DNA of 64,000 nucleotides from Fen-671 sp963794745 (GTDB lineage Bacteria > Actinomycetota > Acidimicrobiia > Acidimicrobiales > Palsa-688): positions 248,001 through 312,000 of the forward strand of contig CAWCEZ010000011.1 in assembly GCA_963794745.1 (NCBI GenBank). The letters run 5' to 3'. The translations under genes were made by a program, and so were the position numbers. Below are positions 45,141-56,321 of the stretch, one piece after another. The notes under the pieces were generated by a model. The model did no database searches. It saw only the letters and a program-made list of their open reading frames with translations, and was not told the origin of the DNA. How positions within the stretch are numbered: position 1 is the first letter of the stretch; each line of letters starts with the position of its first letter.

Positions 45141-46863
45141 GTGGTTGAGCTCCTCGCGATCGCGTTCCTGGGCGGGCTGGTCACCGCTATTTCCCCGTGC
45201 ATCGTCCCCGTACTGCCGGCAGTCGTGGCCGGCGGCACGGCGGGGGCGCGCCGGGGGCGGCCTTACCTCATAGTTGCCGGCCTGGTCGTGAGCTTCACCC
45301 TGGCCACGCTCCTGGGGAGCACGCTTCTGAGCGCGCTGGGGCTTCCCCAGGATTTCCTCCGCTGGTCCGGGATAGCCGTGCTGCTGGTTTTGGCTCTTGG
45401 CCTCCTCGTCCCAACGATCGGTTATTGGACCGAGCGGCCCTTCAGCCGCCTCGGGGCATCGCGCAGGGCCAGTTCGGGCGGAGGGTTTGTCCTCGGCCTC
45501 AGCCTGGGGCTGGTCTTCGTGCCCTGCGCCGGCCCCGTGCTGTCGGCTATCGCCGTGGCTGGCGCCAACCACCGCGTCGAGCGCGTCGTCGCTACTGGTC
45601 GCCCTGTTCTACTCGGCCGGAGCGGCCCTGCCGCTACTGGTCCTCTCGATTGCCGCGCAGCGAGCAGCCACCGGGTGGCAACGGCTCAGGAAGCGCCTGC
45701 CTGCGGTCCGTCGCCTGGCCGGTGCCGTGCTGGCGCTGACCACGCTCGCCATCGCCTTCGGGTTCTTCGACCCGCTGCAGCGCGCCGTCCCCGGCTACAC
45801 CTCCGCCCTGCAAGACCAACTGGAGAAGGGCGCGTCGGTCAGCACTCAGCTCCAAAAGCTGAGTGGCGAGGGTGCCAACACTTACGCCCAAAAGCAAGCG
45901 GCGGCGGCCGGCCACAAGGCCCCGGTGAAAGGGAAGGAATTCCCGTCCCCCGCGAGCGTGCGCTTGCCCGAACTTGGCCGGGCGGCGAACTTCACCGGCA
46001 TCGTGGCGTGGCTCAACACGCCCGGCGACCGGCCGTTGAGCCTTGCACAACTGAGGGGCAAGGTGGTCTTGGTCGACTTTTGGACCTACTCCTGCATCAA
46101 CTGCCAGAGGTCGCTGCCCCATGTCGAAGCCTGGTACAACACCTACAAGGACGACGGCTTCGTGGTGGTCGGAGTTCACACGCCCGAGTTCGCCTTTGAA
46201 CACGTCGTCGCCAACGTGGCCAGCGCGGTGCACAGCCTGGGCGTCGATTATCCCGTTGCGATCGACAGCAACTACGCCACATGGGATGCCTATAACAATG
46301 AGTACTGGCCCGCTGACTACCTGGTCGACCCCACCGGGCATGTGCGCGTCTACGACTACGGCGAGGGTGGCTACTCCACCATGGAGACTGATATCAGGGA
46401 GCTCCTCACGGCTAACGGTGCCGCTCATCTGCCGCCGAGGACAGATGTGCCTGATAAGTCACCGCAGCAGCCTCTGACTCAGGAGAGCTACCTGGGTTAC
46501 AACGAAGAGGAACTCGTCGCCGGCGAGACCATTACGCCGAACAAGACTGTCGTTTATCGCGGCCCATCGAACGTCCCGAACGATTCGTTTGCGTTCAACG
46601 GGACTTGGACGGACCATAGCGAGGAGGCAACGGCGGGCCCGAACGCAGAGATCACCTTGCACTTCTACGCGAACGACGTGTACCTCGTCATGGGGGGTTC
46701 CGGTGCGGTCGAAGCCTCCTTGGACGGCCATCACGTCACCAGCGTCGACGTCAAGGGGGTCCCCCGCCTTTACACACTGTTCTCAGGCGAGTCGATAGCG
46801 ACCGGAGACCTGGAGGTCAACTTCGCGCCGGGCGTTCAGGCCTACGACTTCACCTTCGGCTGA
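45141..46863 (+). CDS. dipZ: DipZ-like CcdA/thioredoxin fusion protein (apparent +1 frameshift)
   Basis: A GTG start at 45141 opens a CcdA-type membrane domain (LLAIAFLGGLVTAISPCIVPVLPAVVAGG, FVPCAGPVLSAIAVAGANHRV) with its two redox cysteines (SPC, FVPC). One extra base near 45575 shifts the frame to SSLLVALFYSAGAALPLLVL, then an extracytoplasmic thioredoxin domain with active site TYSCINCQRSLPHVE, VVVGVHTPEFAFE, and a C-terminal beta domain (FAFNGTWTDHSEEA, YLVMGGSG). This is the mycobacterial DipZ architecture; the repaired length is 573 residues. It carries electrons across the membrane to reduce exported thiols. Confidence 0.86.
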
Positions 46864-46891
46864 CGCAGCGATAGCGCCGAGAATCCCGCCG

Positions 46892-47677
46892 CTATCCCGT
46901 AGCTGGGGCTGTAGTGGTGGTTAGCGCAGGCGCTGACGTTGTGGTAGCGGCAGCGACCGACGTGGTAGTTGGAGCGGGAGCAGTCGTGGTCGTAACGGCC
47001 CCCGGGACAGATGTCGTAGTTGTTGCAACCGAGCCGGAAGTCGTGGTGATCGCGCGAAGCGTGTACACCTGGCTGAGCAGATCCCAAGTCATTACGGAGC
47101 CTTTGACCGACGTGGCGTTGTCTGAAACGATCTGGCCCGGTAATTGGAAGGAAACGTCGATCTCCATCCCGATCTGCGCCATGTCGGCTCGGGTGATCCC
47201 CCTTGGCTCGCTCTTTTTTGTCTTACCGGTCGCGGTATTGATCAGAGCGGTGATCCCGGCCACGTCCACTTTCGCGGCCAGCGCCCACTGGGCCCCGGTT
47301 TGGGTTATCGAAAAGGACGAGAACAAGCCCAGGCTGTCGCCGGCCGAGCCCTCCTCTGCCGCATCCAGTGCGGCCAACGAGTGAAGGGTGCACTTGACCT
47401 GTACCCCCTTCCAACCTTCGGGATCGGTATATACCTTCACAGAATCCTGTCCCGGAAGAGGGGACTTCGACTCTTCTTCGACGAGCTTTGCCGGTGTAAT
47501 GTCGCCGAAGACGCCCGCCTCGTCATAGATCACCGGGGAAAGGGTCTCGGTCACCACCATTTGAGCGGTGGCGTTGCTTGCCACGACGGTGCTCAGGCTT
47601 TCGTGCACGCAACCTGACACCAAAGCGCTAAAGGCGACGGCGGCTGCGACCGCCGAAGCTCGACCGAACCTGTTCAT
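46892..47677 (-). CDS. LppM-like lipoprotein with Thr-rich tail
   Basis: A 261-residue lipoprotein: signal peptide ending VSGC, then an LppM-type domain (VTETLSPVIYDEAGVFGDITPAKL, IGMEIDVSFQLPGQIVSDNATSVKG and VMTWDLLSQVYTLRA). In mycobacterial LppM a C-terminal membrane helix is typical; here the domain ends in a TTTT/AP-rich tail of about 45 residues like that of the protein at 16548. It is convergent with dipZ. Its start codon overlaps the treZ stop, so it may be in the trehalose operon, but a functional link is not evident. Confidence 0.75.
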   Translation of the reverse strand: MNRFGRASAVAAAVAFSALVSGCVHESLSTVVASNATAQMVVTETLSPVIYDEAGVFGDITPAKLVEEESKSPLPGQDSVKVYTDPEGWKGVQVKCTLHSLAALDAAEEGSAGDSLGLFSSFSITQTGAQWALAAKVDVAGITALINTATGKTKKSEPRGITRADMAQIGMEIDVSFQLPGQIVSDNATSVKGSVMTWDLLSQVYTLRAITTTSGSVATTTTSVPGAVTTTTAPAPTTTSVAAATTTSAPALTTTTAPATG

Positions 47678-49424
47678 TGGCCCTCCAACCTTGTGCCCAT
47701 CTCGATGATGGCGACAGCATCACCGGGTACAACTAGCTTCGCACCATCCAACCCGGCACCGGGCTCGGAAGCGGCCAGCACGGCCGAGCCGCGCTGGACG
47801 CTGAAGCTGGCCGGCCCAGCACCCAGGTTCACCAGGATGTCGATAACGCCGCGGTGGACCACCAGTGTCCCGGCCGCCTCGTCCACGTCCACCTCGACGC
47901 TGGACAGTCGGGGGTCACCCAGAGCTGGTAGGCGCCGGCGCAAAGCGATCAATTGCTGGTACCACGCAAGCATCCCGTCGTGGGGAGCGGTGGCGGCCTC
48001 GTCCCAGCGCAGCTTGGACGCCTCGAAAGTGGTTATGGCCTGCGGGTCGGGCACCTGGCTGGGCTCCCAGCCAAAAGCGACGAACTCGTTGCGGCGCCCG
48101 TGGCTGACCGCCCGGCCAAGCTCGGGGTCTTGGTGATCGGTGAAATACAGGAACGGCGACGTGGCGCCCCACTCCTCCCCCTGGAACAGCATCGGGGTGA
48201 ACGGGCCGGTCAGCAACAAGGCGGCCGCGACACGCAGGCGCCCCTCGCTCATGAGGGCGCTGCTGCGTTCACCGATGGCGCGGTTGCCGACCTGGTCGTG
48301 GTTCTGGGTAAACACGACGAACTGATGGCCGCGCAAGCCGACGGGGCGGCGGCCGTGTATGCGCTGGCGATGTGGTGACCACTGGCCGTCGTACACCCAA
48401 GCTTGGCGGAGAGCCTTGGCGAGCAACTCGAGCGGCCCGAAGTCCTCGTAGTAACCAGAGCGCTCGCCGCTAAGCGCGGCGTGCATTGCGTGGTGCCACT
48501 CGTCGGCCCAGGATGCGTCCATCGCGAGGCCGCCGGCCTCGCGTGGGCGTACGAAGCGCGGGTCGTTGAGGTCGCTTTCCGCCACTAGGAGCAAGGGCCG
48601 CCCTACCGCTGCCGCCAGGACGTCGACCTCGTCGGCGAGTTCCTCGAGGATGTGGAGCGCTGAGCCATCGACGATGGCGTGCACCGCGTCGAGGCGCAGC
48701 CCGTCGCAGTGGTAATCGCGTAGCCACATCAGCGCGTTGTCAATCACGAAGCGGCGGACCTCGACGCTCCCCCGGCCGTCGAAATTGACAGCCGGGCCCC
48801 AGTTGGTCTGATGGCGCTCAGAAAAATATGGCCCGTACTCGGCGAGATAGTTCCCGGCCGGCCCCAGGTGGTTGTAGACGACGTCCAGCACGACACCGAG
48901 GCCAGCACGGTGGCAGGCATCGACGAAGGCTTTGAACCCCTCAGGGCCGCCGTAGGCGTGGTGTGGGGCGAAGAGGTCGGCGCCGTCGTAACCCCACCCT
49001 CGCTCACCTGAGAACTCGGGGACCGGCATCACCTCGACGGCGTCGGCACCGAGGTCCACCAAATGCTCGAGCCGCTCGATGGCCGACCGGAAGGTGCCCT
49101 CGGGCGTGAAGGTCCCCACATGTATCTCGTAGAGGACGGCCCCCGACAACGGCACCCCTCGCCACCTACGGTCACCCCACCGGTAGGCGTCCTGGTCGAC
49201 GAGCTCGGAGAGGCCGTCGACCCCGTCAGGTTGGGACAGCGAGCGAGGGTCCGGCCTCGTCGGGCCGCCGTCGAGCGAGAACCCGTAGCGGCTGCCGGGA
49301 CCGGCATCGTCGATGACAGCGTGCCACCACCCTCCCCCGAAGGGCTCATGGCAAGGCGACGGTCCCCGACAACCACCTCGACCCGGTTTGGCCTTGGGGC
49401 CCACACCGAGAAGCGATGGCTCAT
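47674..49424 (-). CDS. treZ: Malto-oligosyltrehalose trehalohydrolase TreZ (apparent frameshift)
   Basis: From ATG 49424: MSHRFSVWAPRPNRVEVVVGDRR opens the family's N-terminal domain; one missing base in the C run at 49334-49338 shifts to GGGWWHAVIDDAGPGSRYGFSLDG. Then LYEIHVGTFTPEGTF, the GH13 active site DGLRLDAVHAI (nucleophile), LLVAESDLND (acid) and FTQNHDQVGNR follow. The repaired length is 583 residues, typical. It releases trehalose from maltooligosyl-trehalose made by TreY. It overlaps the treY stop (TGATG) and is co-translated with it. There is no treX in view, so debranching must be encoded elsewhere. Confidence 0.92.
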
Positions 49425-52050
49425 CAAAGGGCCCGGGAGACAACGCAGACGGGCAGCTCGGCAAGGAGCTCAGCCAACGGCCGCCTACCGCCTTCGACAG
49501 TTTGGCCGGTAACGACGTCGCGGCCCCCGCCCGCCGGTAGCTCGACAGTGGTACCACTCCAGTCGTCGTCGCCGCGGCGGGGCACCACAACCAACAAACC
49601 TCCCCGGCTGAAGCCGACGACATCGTCTGCTCGCGGGCCTTTCGCCACCAGGGGCTCATAGCTCGAAGCTTCGTAACAGCCAGGGTCGGCCTTGCGGTGC
49701 GCCAATAACCGGTGCACGACTAGCAGCTTGGAGGTGCCCCGCTCGTCCGGGCCGGTACCGCTGAGCCCTGCGGCACCTAGGCCGGCCAGCAGCCGGCGCC
49801 GCTCGTCGTAGTCGACAGGCCGGCGGTTGTCGGGGTCCACCAAGCTGAGGTCCCACAGCTCGCTGCCTTGGTAGAGATCGGGCGACCCAGGGCACGTCAG
49901 CAAAAGCACCGTTTGGGCGAGAGAGTTCCTACGCCCCCGCTCGACGACCCGGTGCTCAGCCAGCCAGGAAACGAGAGCGCCCGTGAAGGCGGCGTCGGCG
50001 AGCACGCCCCGCACATACGCCTCCACGGCTTCGTCGTAAGCCAGCACCGGGTCCGTCCACGACGTGTGGACCTTCGCCTCCTTGGTGGCCTTGGCCATGA
50101 ACGCGACCACCCGCTCTGGCTCTATCGGCCACGCCCCCACCAGTGCCTGGAACAGCAGGTAGACGGCGTTGCGGTCGGGCAGACCGTCGGGCCGGTAAGG
50201 CTGGGTCATCTCCATCCACCGCTGCGCCCCCGCCCGCCATTGGTGGGGTAGCTCCGAGATCACGTTGAGCCGGGCCCGCACGTCCGCGCTGCGTTTGGTG
50301 TCATGGGTCGAAAGGGTCAACATCGCCTCGGGCCACTGCTGCGCCGCAGCGGCCGTCTCGGCGTGGAACTCGGCGGCGGGACGCCCGAACACGCCCGGGT
50401 CGCCACCCACCTCGTTGAGCGAAACCAGCCTGTTGTACCGGTAAAACGCGGTGTCCTCGACGCCCTTTGCCATCACCGGGGCCGTCAGCTGGGCCAGACG
50501 TTGTGAGAACTCCGTCTCGCCGGCACCAGGGTGCTCACCCAGCGCCAGCTCACCGAGAAAGCTAAGCAGTTCACTGTCCAAATCGGGGCGGGCGGCACGA
50601 GCAGCGTCCACTGCAACCCGGACCTGGCGACGGTCCTCGTCGCTCACCGGCCGGTCGGGGCTGACATACGTGCGGTACACCTCGAAACGAGCGACAAACT
50701 CTCGCAGCGCGTCGCGCAGCTCCCGGCGGGTGTGGTCGCGGTGACGGCGGTAGCCGTCGGAGAGGTCGGCCACGACCCCTACGAGACGCTCGACCTCAGC
50801 CGCCAGTTCACTAGCCATCACCTGTTGTTTCGAGGCCTGCACAACCTCCTCGTAACTCGATGTCTCCCCGGCGACGGCCTCGTACGCCGCCGTCATATCG
50901 GCCTCATTGCGGCCGTCGACGAAAAGGTTGTTGACGCGTATGAGAAAGTCGTAGCCCGACGTGCCGGCGACCGGCCACGACGGTCTTAGCGGCTCGCCCC
51001 GTTCAAGGATTTTTTCCACCACCGTGTACGCGCCGCCTGTCGCCGCGGCCAAGTCGCGCAGGTACTTCTCGGGGTCCCTCAGGCCGTCCACATGATCGAC
51101 CCGGAGCCCATCTACAGTCCCCTCTTTCACCAACTCGATGATCAGTCGGTGCGTCCGAGCGAAAACCTCCGGGTCTTCTACCCGCACGCCGATCAACGAC
51201 TCGATGTTGAAGAACCGGCGGTAGTCGAGCTCCTCGCTCGCCGTTCGCCAATGAGCCAACCGGTAGTTCTGGCGACGAAGTAACACGTCCAGACGCTCGG
51301 GGTCGGCATTGAGGGCGCCGATCTCGTCATCCAACGCAGCAGTGACCGCCTCGTCGGCCCTGAGCAACTCCTCGAGTTGTCCTTGCAATGCCAAATGTTG
51401 CTCGTGGCGCTCACTGACGGCGGCTTCGTCGGTCAATCGCGAGGTCGGCAGCGCCCCGTAGCCCTCGGCCAGCCGGCCGAGCGCCTCTGAGCCCGCCCGG
51501 CGCGCCGCCGCTGCGAGCAGTTCGTCGAGGCTGCGGGGGGACACAGGTAGCTCGATGTCGTGATAGCGCACCGTCACCTGTGCGCCGCTGCGCGCCAGGA
51601 CCAGCTCTCCGGCCTCGATCACGCGGCCGTAGTGGTCACCCAAAACAGGGACCAACACCGTGTGCACGGCGGAGCGGTCGCCGCCCTCCCAGTCGATATC
51701 GAACACCGCCGCATAGCGGCTCGCCGGCCCGTTCTCCAGCGCGTCCCACCACCAACGGTTTGTGGCGTCGGTGGCCATATGGTTCGGGACGATGTCGAGC
51801 ACTTGTCCCAACCCCGCTTCGCGCAAGGCGCCCACCATCCCTGCGTAGCCGGGCCCCCGCCCAGCTCTTCGTTCAGCCGTTCAGGGTCGACGACGTCATA
51901 GCCGTGGGTGCTACCAGGGGCCGCCTGCAGGTACGGCGAGCAGTAGAGATGGCTCACTCCCAGCTCAGCCAGGTAGCCGGCGATACCGGCCGCGTCAGCG
52001 AACCCGAAGTCTCTCCACATCTGCACCCGGTACGTCGATCGCAAAACCAC
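49424..52050 (-). CDS. treY: Maltooligosyl trehalose synthase TreY (apparent frameshift)
   Basis: From GTG 52050: STYRVQMWRDFGFADAAGIAGYL, GVSHLYCSPYLQAAPGSTHGYDV, then after a missing base near 51850 GALREAGLGQVLDIVPNHMA. The GH13_26 core follows: FFNIESLIGVRVEDPEVF, GLRVDHVDGLRDP (nucleophile), VEKILERGEPL (acid) and LSTHDTKRSADVRARL. The repaired length is 875 residues, slightly long for the family. It converts the reducing end of malto-oligosaccharides to a trehalosyl unit. Operon order treY-treZ is standard. It gives the cell a glycogen-to-trehalose route for osmotic and desiccation stress. Confidence 0.92.
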
Positions 52051-52130
52051 GAACCACCCCTACCCCGCCCGAGAGCTCTCGCACACCCTAGCGAGCGCCG
52101 AGGTGGGACCGAGGGGCACCAGCTACTGGG

Positions 52131-52547
52131 TCAAGACCTCATGGCAAGCCCGTCGGGGTGCAGAGCCTCCTCCAGCTTTGGGGCCGCGGCCGCCGCGCCA
52201 AAGACCCGGAACGTCTCAGTACCAGCCTCTGTTTCGACGGCCAGCCATATCCGCCCTCGGGCCCGCACCGCGGTCACGTCGCGCGCCCTGCACTCCCAGT
52301 GAGTGCCGGGCCACCGACGCTCCAGTCGGTTAGGCGCGAATCGCAGGGCCCCGTTCCCGGCAATCAGGCGCCCGCCGGCGAGGCGCCACCGGTAACGGCG
52401 GGCGGCACGGACGGAGACCACACCAAGGTCATCGGTAATTGCGGCCTGGCGCTGTAAAACGACGAAGGAGCCGAAGGCCGCCACACAGAGCACCGGCGGG
52501 TGCCTAAGCCCGCCGGTCGACCAGCCAGTGAGCAGGCGGCTCACCAT
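52131..52547 (-). CDS. Small membrane-associated PH-like (YdbS/GRAM-type) protein
   Basis: A 138-residue protein from ATG 52547. A hydrophobic segment (HPPVLCVAAFGSFVVLQRQ) is followed by a beta-rich domain with the flavour of bacterial PH-like domains (RWRLAGGRLIAGNGALRFAPNRLERRW, CRARDVTAVRARGRIWLAVET). Codon pattern supports coding, but I do not recognise a specific family. It lies upstream of treY by about 80 bases in the same direction and overlaps no neighbour. Function unknown. Confidence 0.55.
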   Translation of the reverse strand: MVSRLLTGWSTGGLRHPPVLCVAAFGSFVVLQRQAAITDDLGVVSVRAARRYRWRLAGGRLIAGNGALRFAPNRLERRWPGTHWECRARDVTAVRARGRIWLAVETEAGTETFRVFGAAAAAPKLEEALHPDGLAMRS

Positions 52548-52580
52548 AAGGTGGGCCCGGGCACTCTGGGAAGGGACGCC

Positions 52581-53804
52581 ATGGCCACCGAGGTATTGAC
52601 CAACAAGAGCAGTGCCCCGTCGGGGATCTCGCGCGGGCTCGTGCTCCTGCTCGCGGTCGCATGCGGCACCTCGGTCGCCAACCTCTACTACGCCCAGCCG
52701 CTGCTGCACACGATCGCAGTGACCTTCCGCAGCGGTTCGGGGACAACGGGCCTCATCGTGACCGGGTGCCAGATCGGTTATGCCATCGGGCTGGCCCTGC
52801 TCGTACCCCTCGGGGACTTGGTAGCCCGCAAACACCTCGTGCCGGCCGTCCTCGGGGTCTCGGTCCTCGGGCTGGTGCTATCTGCTTGCGCCGGCGGGGT
52901 GAGCCAGCTGATAGCCGTCGCGCTCATTGTTGGGGTGGGGTCGGTCGGCGCCCAGATGCTCGTCCCTCTTGCAGCGTCACTGGCAAATGAGCAGTCGCGG
53001 GGGCGCGTCGTGGGCTCGGTGATGAGCGGGCTTTTGCTCGGGATCCTGCTCGCGCGGACGCTCTCAGGGCTCGTGGCAGGGCTCGCCGGCTGGCGGACCG
53101 TGTACTGGGTCGCCGCCGCATTGGTGCTACTGCTCGCTGCCGCGCTCGCCAGGAAGCTGCCCAAGGAACCGGTCCGCCCCGACGTGACATACGGCGAGCT
53201 TCTCGCGTCGGTGCTCAGTTTCTTTGCAAATTCGCGAACGCTTCGCCAACGTGGGCTTTACGGGGCCCTCGGCTTCGCCGCCTTCAGCGTCTTTTGGACC
53301 ACGATGGCCTTCGTCCTGTCGGAACCGCCCTTCCGCTATAGCGAGACCGTCATCGGCCTGTTCGGCCTCGTCGGTGCAGCCGGCGCGATCTGCGCGAACG
53401 TGGCCGGGCGCGTGGCCGACCGCGGCAAAGCGCGCCATCTGACGCTCCTTTTCGCTCTGTTGGTGCTGGCAAGCTTCGGGTTCCTTTATTTGGGGCGCAA
53501 CTCGCTGGCGTGGATGATCGTCGGCATCGTGGTGCTCGACCTCGGGGTACAAGGGCTCCAGGTGACCAACCAACACGTCATCTATGGCCTCGCGCCTGAA
53601 GCACGCAGCCGCGTGAACGCGGCGTACATGGTTTGCTACTTCGCGGGCGGGGCGCTCGGCTCCGCGGTCGCAGGCATCGTGTACGACCACTGGCATTGGG
53701 CGGGCGTCTGCGTCCTCGGCGCCGCCACCGGAGCCCTGGTGCTCATCGCGGCGGCCCTGTTCACCCCCGGTGAACGGGCCAGGGCAACCGCAGCGAGTTC
53801 TTAG
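52581..53804 (+). CDS. Major facilitator superfamily transporter
   Basis: A 407-residue MFS protein; ATG 52581 is preceded by GGAAGGGA. Twelve helices are readable, beginning LVLLLAVACGTSVANLYYAQPLLHTIA, which is typical of the YfcJ/arabinose-efflux-like MFS group (V-A-N-x-Y-Y-x-Q-P-L). Motif A variants are GLALLVPLGDLVARKHLVPAV and GRVADRGKARHLTLL. Its C-terminus meets the convergent FxsA gene by overlapping 4 bases. Likely a drug or sugar efflux pump; the substrate cannot be read from sequence. Confidence 0.88.
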   Translation: MATEVLTNKSSAPSGISRGLVLLLAVACGTSVANLYYAQPLLHTIAVTFRSGSGTTGLIVTGCQIGYAIGLALLVPLGDLVARKHLVPAVLGVSVLGLVLSACAGGVSQLIAVALIVGVGSVGAQMLVPLAASLANEQSRGRVVGSVMSGLLLGILLARTLSGLVAGLAGWRTVYWVAAALVLLLAAALARKLPKEPVRPDVTYGELLASVLSFFANSRTLRQRGLYGALGFAAFSVFWTTMAFVLSEPPFRYSETVIGLFGLVGAAGAICANVAGRVADRGKARHLTLLFALLVLASFGFLYLGRNSLAWMIVGIVVLDLGVQGLQVTNQHVIYGLAPEARSRVNAAYMVCYFAGGALGSAVAGIVYDHWHWAGVCVLGAATGALVLIAAALFTPGERARATAASS

Positions 53805-54385
53805 GGTGCCCCACCGTCGCCCGGCCCGAGCGGCAAGCTGGGATGCTCAGGCGGGGCGTTGTCGTGCAGCGACCGGGGCCCAACGTTGACCACCTTCCAG
53901 CGGCCGGGGCGGACTGTCTGTACCCGCCGGGCCAGGCGGTGGCCGGCCATGCGGATAACCAAGTGCCGCACCGGGGCGACCATGAGCAGCAGGCCGAGGG
54001 CATCGGAGATAAACCCGGGCACGCAGATCATCGCCCCGGCTATGAGGACGACCAGCCCGTCTAGGAGCTCCCGGGTGGGCAGCTCCCCACGCCCCAACCT
54101 CTCTTGAGTGTGCGCCAGGACGCCCAAGCCGACCCGTCGCACGATAAATGGCCCGAGGGCACTGACAACGATTAGGACCAGCAACGCCCACAGGAAGCCG
54201 ATCTGGTGGGCGACGGCGACGAACGCGACGATCTCAGCGGCAAAAAACAGGAGTGCACCGAGAAAGATCACACTTAAGGCTAACGGCTGGCGAGGCTGGT
54301 CCGTGAGCACGTCGTCATAGCTCGCGAAAGCGCCCTCGGGGCCGGAGGGACGCGACGCCCCTCCGGCGAAATCGAAAGCGGCCAC
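53801..54385 (-). CDS. fxsA: FxsA-family membrane protein
   Basis: A 194-residue protein. Helices ALLFFAAEIVAFVAVAHQIGF, LLVLIVVSALGPFIVRRVG and the segment LLDGLVVLIAGAMICVPGFISDALGLLLMVAPVR reproduce the FxsA pattern (E-x-...-G...lG-x-x-lvrr-G, then G..li..G.lLl.PGfltd.lGlll..P). The N-terminal 30 residues are an extra charged extension, and the C-terminus is Pro-rich. FxsA is known for easing phage F exclusion in E. coli; its normal function is unknown. Confidence 0.9.
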   Translation of the reverse strand: MAAFDFAGGASRPSGPEGAFASYDDVLTDQPRQPLALSVIFLGALLFFAAEIVAFVAVAHQIGFLWALLVLIVVSALGPFIVRRVGLGVLAHTQERLGRGELPTRELLDGLVVLIAGAMICVPGFISDALGLLLMVAPVRHLVIRMAGHRLARRVQTVRPGRWKVVNVGPRSLHDNAPPEHPSLPLGPGDGGAP

Positions 54386-54388
54386 CGG

Positions 54389-56125
54389 CTACGTCCCCGC
54401 GATCGCCGCGATGGGTAGGTTGCCGGCGATCCCCGTGGGAGCCGGGAAGGAGGCGGCGTCGCCGAAGGAATAGACGGGCCCGTTGGCGCCGGCCATGTAG
54501 TACCCGTTGTCGTCCGCGGTCAGGGCGATCCCGACTATGTTGTCGACGCTGATCCCTCTCCCCGGCAATGAGCCTTCAAACTGGGCGCCGGTCCCGAACA
54601 CGAAGGCCCCTCCGTCCGTGCCGACGAGCACGTAGCCGCCACCGGTGGCCGAAGGGATTATGGCCCGGATATCAGCCACATGGATCCCAAGCCCCGGCAG
54701 CGACCCGTCGAACTTGGCCGACCCGAACGTAAAAACGCCACCGTCGGCGCCAACTATCGAGTACCCGCCGCCGCCAGGAGAAGCGGCCATGCCAACGACG
54801 TCGCTCACGTGCAAGCCGAGCGCAGGCACCGAGCCGTAAAATTTGGCGTCGCCGAAGGCAAACAGCCCGCCGTCCTTACCGACGAGCCAGTAGCCGTTGC
54901 CATCGGCCGTCGGCGCTATCGCGACAATGTCAGAAGCCGTCACGTGGTCGGCGGGTAGGTCCCCGTACGACCGGGCGTCACCGAAGGCGCTGACGGTGCC
55001 ATCAGCGGTCAGCACCCAGTAGCCATTGCCATCAGGTGTCCCGGCTATTCCCACGACCGGTCCAGTCGATGCCGAGGTTGTCACGTTCCCAAGCGAGGTC
55101 GCACCCCCGACGCCATAGACGGCGCCGTTCTTGGTTACCAACCAGTAGCCCCCCGACGCCGTGGGCAACGTGGTGGCACTCGCGGAGGTAGCGGCCTCGA
55201 TGTTCCCCAACACCGAGATGGTGTAGTTACCGGCAGGCGGGTTGACGACCCCGCTGGCGAAAATGTCGATGAGGTCTCCGGGCGAGACATTGGCCCCAAG
55301 GGTGAGGACAACGTCGTCGGTGCCGCCGCCCGCAACCGCGCTCGGCTCTACGGTCACCGGGCCGTTGGAGAGGTCGATGACGTCATAGTCGGCAGCAGTG
55401 GCCGGGAAAACCGTCCCGGAAGGCGCAATGAGCTCCAATGTCGCGCTGCCTCCGGCGAGTGCCGCGGCGGCTTCAAGCCCTCCGATGCTGTAGACGGCAG
55501 CCGTAGAAGGCGACGGGGAGCTCAGCTCGACCGTGGCCTCGCCTGTGCTGCCAGGTGCCGGGTTGCCATCGGCCGCTGCGCTGATCGGATAGCCGAGTGA
55601 GCTCAGCGGGACCGGGCTCTCAGACGTCGAGAGATCTAGGCTGTAGTTCCCCCCGTTCGTTGGGTTAGTGACGCCAATAATGTAAACCGTCAAGGAGTCG
55701 CCTGCTGACGCCGGTCCTGATAGGCCGAGCGTCACGCTGCTAGCACCGTTGGTCAAGTCGACGCTGGAGACCGCCTCTGGCGCAGCGGAGCCGGTGCTAT
55801 CGGCGACGAGGTAATCGGCTGGCGAACTTGGAAAGATCGTGGACCCGGTCGGGTCGGTCAATGTGATCGTGCCGACCCCTCCGATGAGGGCCGTTGGCGT
55901 CGTAAAACTGATCGTATAATTGGAAGAAGCACCTGTCGTAGCATTTTGGGGTACCACCACAGGGCCGGTCGTAGCCACGCTCGCCACAGTGTAGACCTGA
56001 GTCGTCGCAGCGCCTTCGGCCATCGCTGGCGCGGTCCCAAGCGTAACCATCGGTAATGCCGCGACCAAAGTAACTGCAGCCAATGTCGCAGGCTTACGAG
56101 CCGGGAATTTCCTTGCCTTTATCAT
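54389..56125 (-). CDS. Secreted protein with six FGDA-type repeats (Acidimicrobiia surface protein)
   Basis: A 578-residue exported protein with signal peptide (MVTLGTAPAMA). Residues 40-330 are beta-rich Ser/Thr/Gly domains. Residues 338-570 hold about six copies of a 45-48-residue repeat with blocks NGYWLVGKDGGLFAFGDAKF, YGSVPALGLHVSDVVGMA. The repeat looks like a beta-propeller or beta-prism blade and is a well-known feature of secreted proteins in Acidimicrobiia. It probably forms a surface lectin-like or envelope structure. The promoter region to the divergent sedolisin is about 195 bases, with no clear elements. Confidence 0.82.
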   Translation of the reverse strand: MIKARKFPARKPATLAAVTLVAALPMVTLGTAPAMAEGAATTQVYTVASVATTGPVVVPQNATTGASSNYTISFTTPTALIGGVGTITLTDPTGSTIFPSSPADYLVADSTGSAAPEAVSSVDLTNGASSVTLGLSGPASAGDSLTVYIIGVTNPTNGGNYSLDLSTSESPVPLSSLGYPISAAADGNPAPGSTGEATVELSSPSPSTAAVYSIGGLEAAAALAGGSATLELIAPSGTVFPATAADYDVIDLSNGPVTVEPSAVAGGGTDDVVLTLGANVSPGDLIDIFASGVVNPPAGNYTISVLGNIEAATSASATTLPTASGGYWLVTKNGAVYGVGGATSLGNVTTSASTGPVVGIAGTPDGNGYWVLTADGTVSAFGDARSYGDLPADHVTASDIVAIAPTADGNGYWLVGKDGGLFAFGDAKFYGSVPALGLHVSDVVGMAASPGGGGYSIVGADGGVFTFGSAKFDGSLPGLGIHVADIRAIIPSATGGGYVLVGTDGGAFVFGTGAQFEGSLPGRGISVDNIVGIALTADDNGYYMAGANGPVYSFGDAASFPAPTGIAGNLPIAAIAGT

Positions 56126-56321
56126 TTCGTCCTCCTAGTTCGTCGGCCCAGCGCGTGCCGCGTAAAGGACCTCGTCCAACAGTTACCCAGCTGCGGCAAG
56201 GAGTATTTAGAACACGGGTAAAGGTTGTATAAAGGTTCCCGGCTCTTAGAGATCGCTTATATAACCGTAAGAACTCGCCAGGTCGAGTTGACTTGCCGGG
56301 GGAAGAGCAAAGCACGAGACT

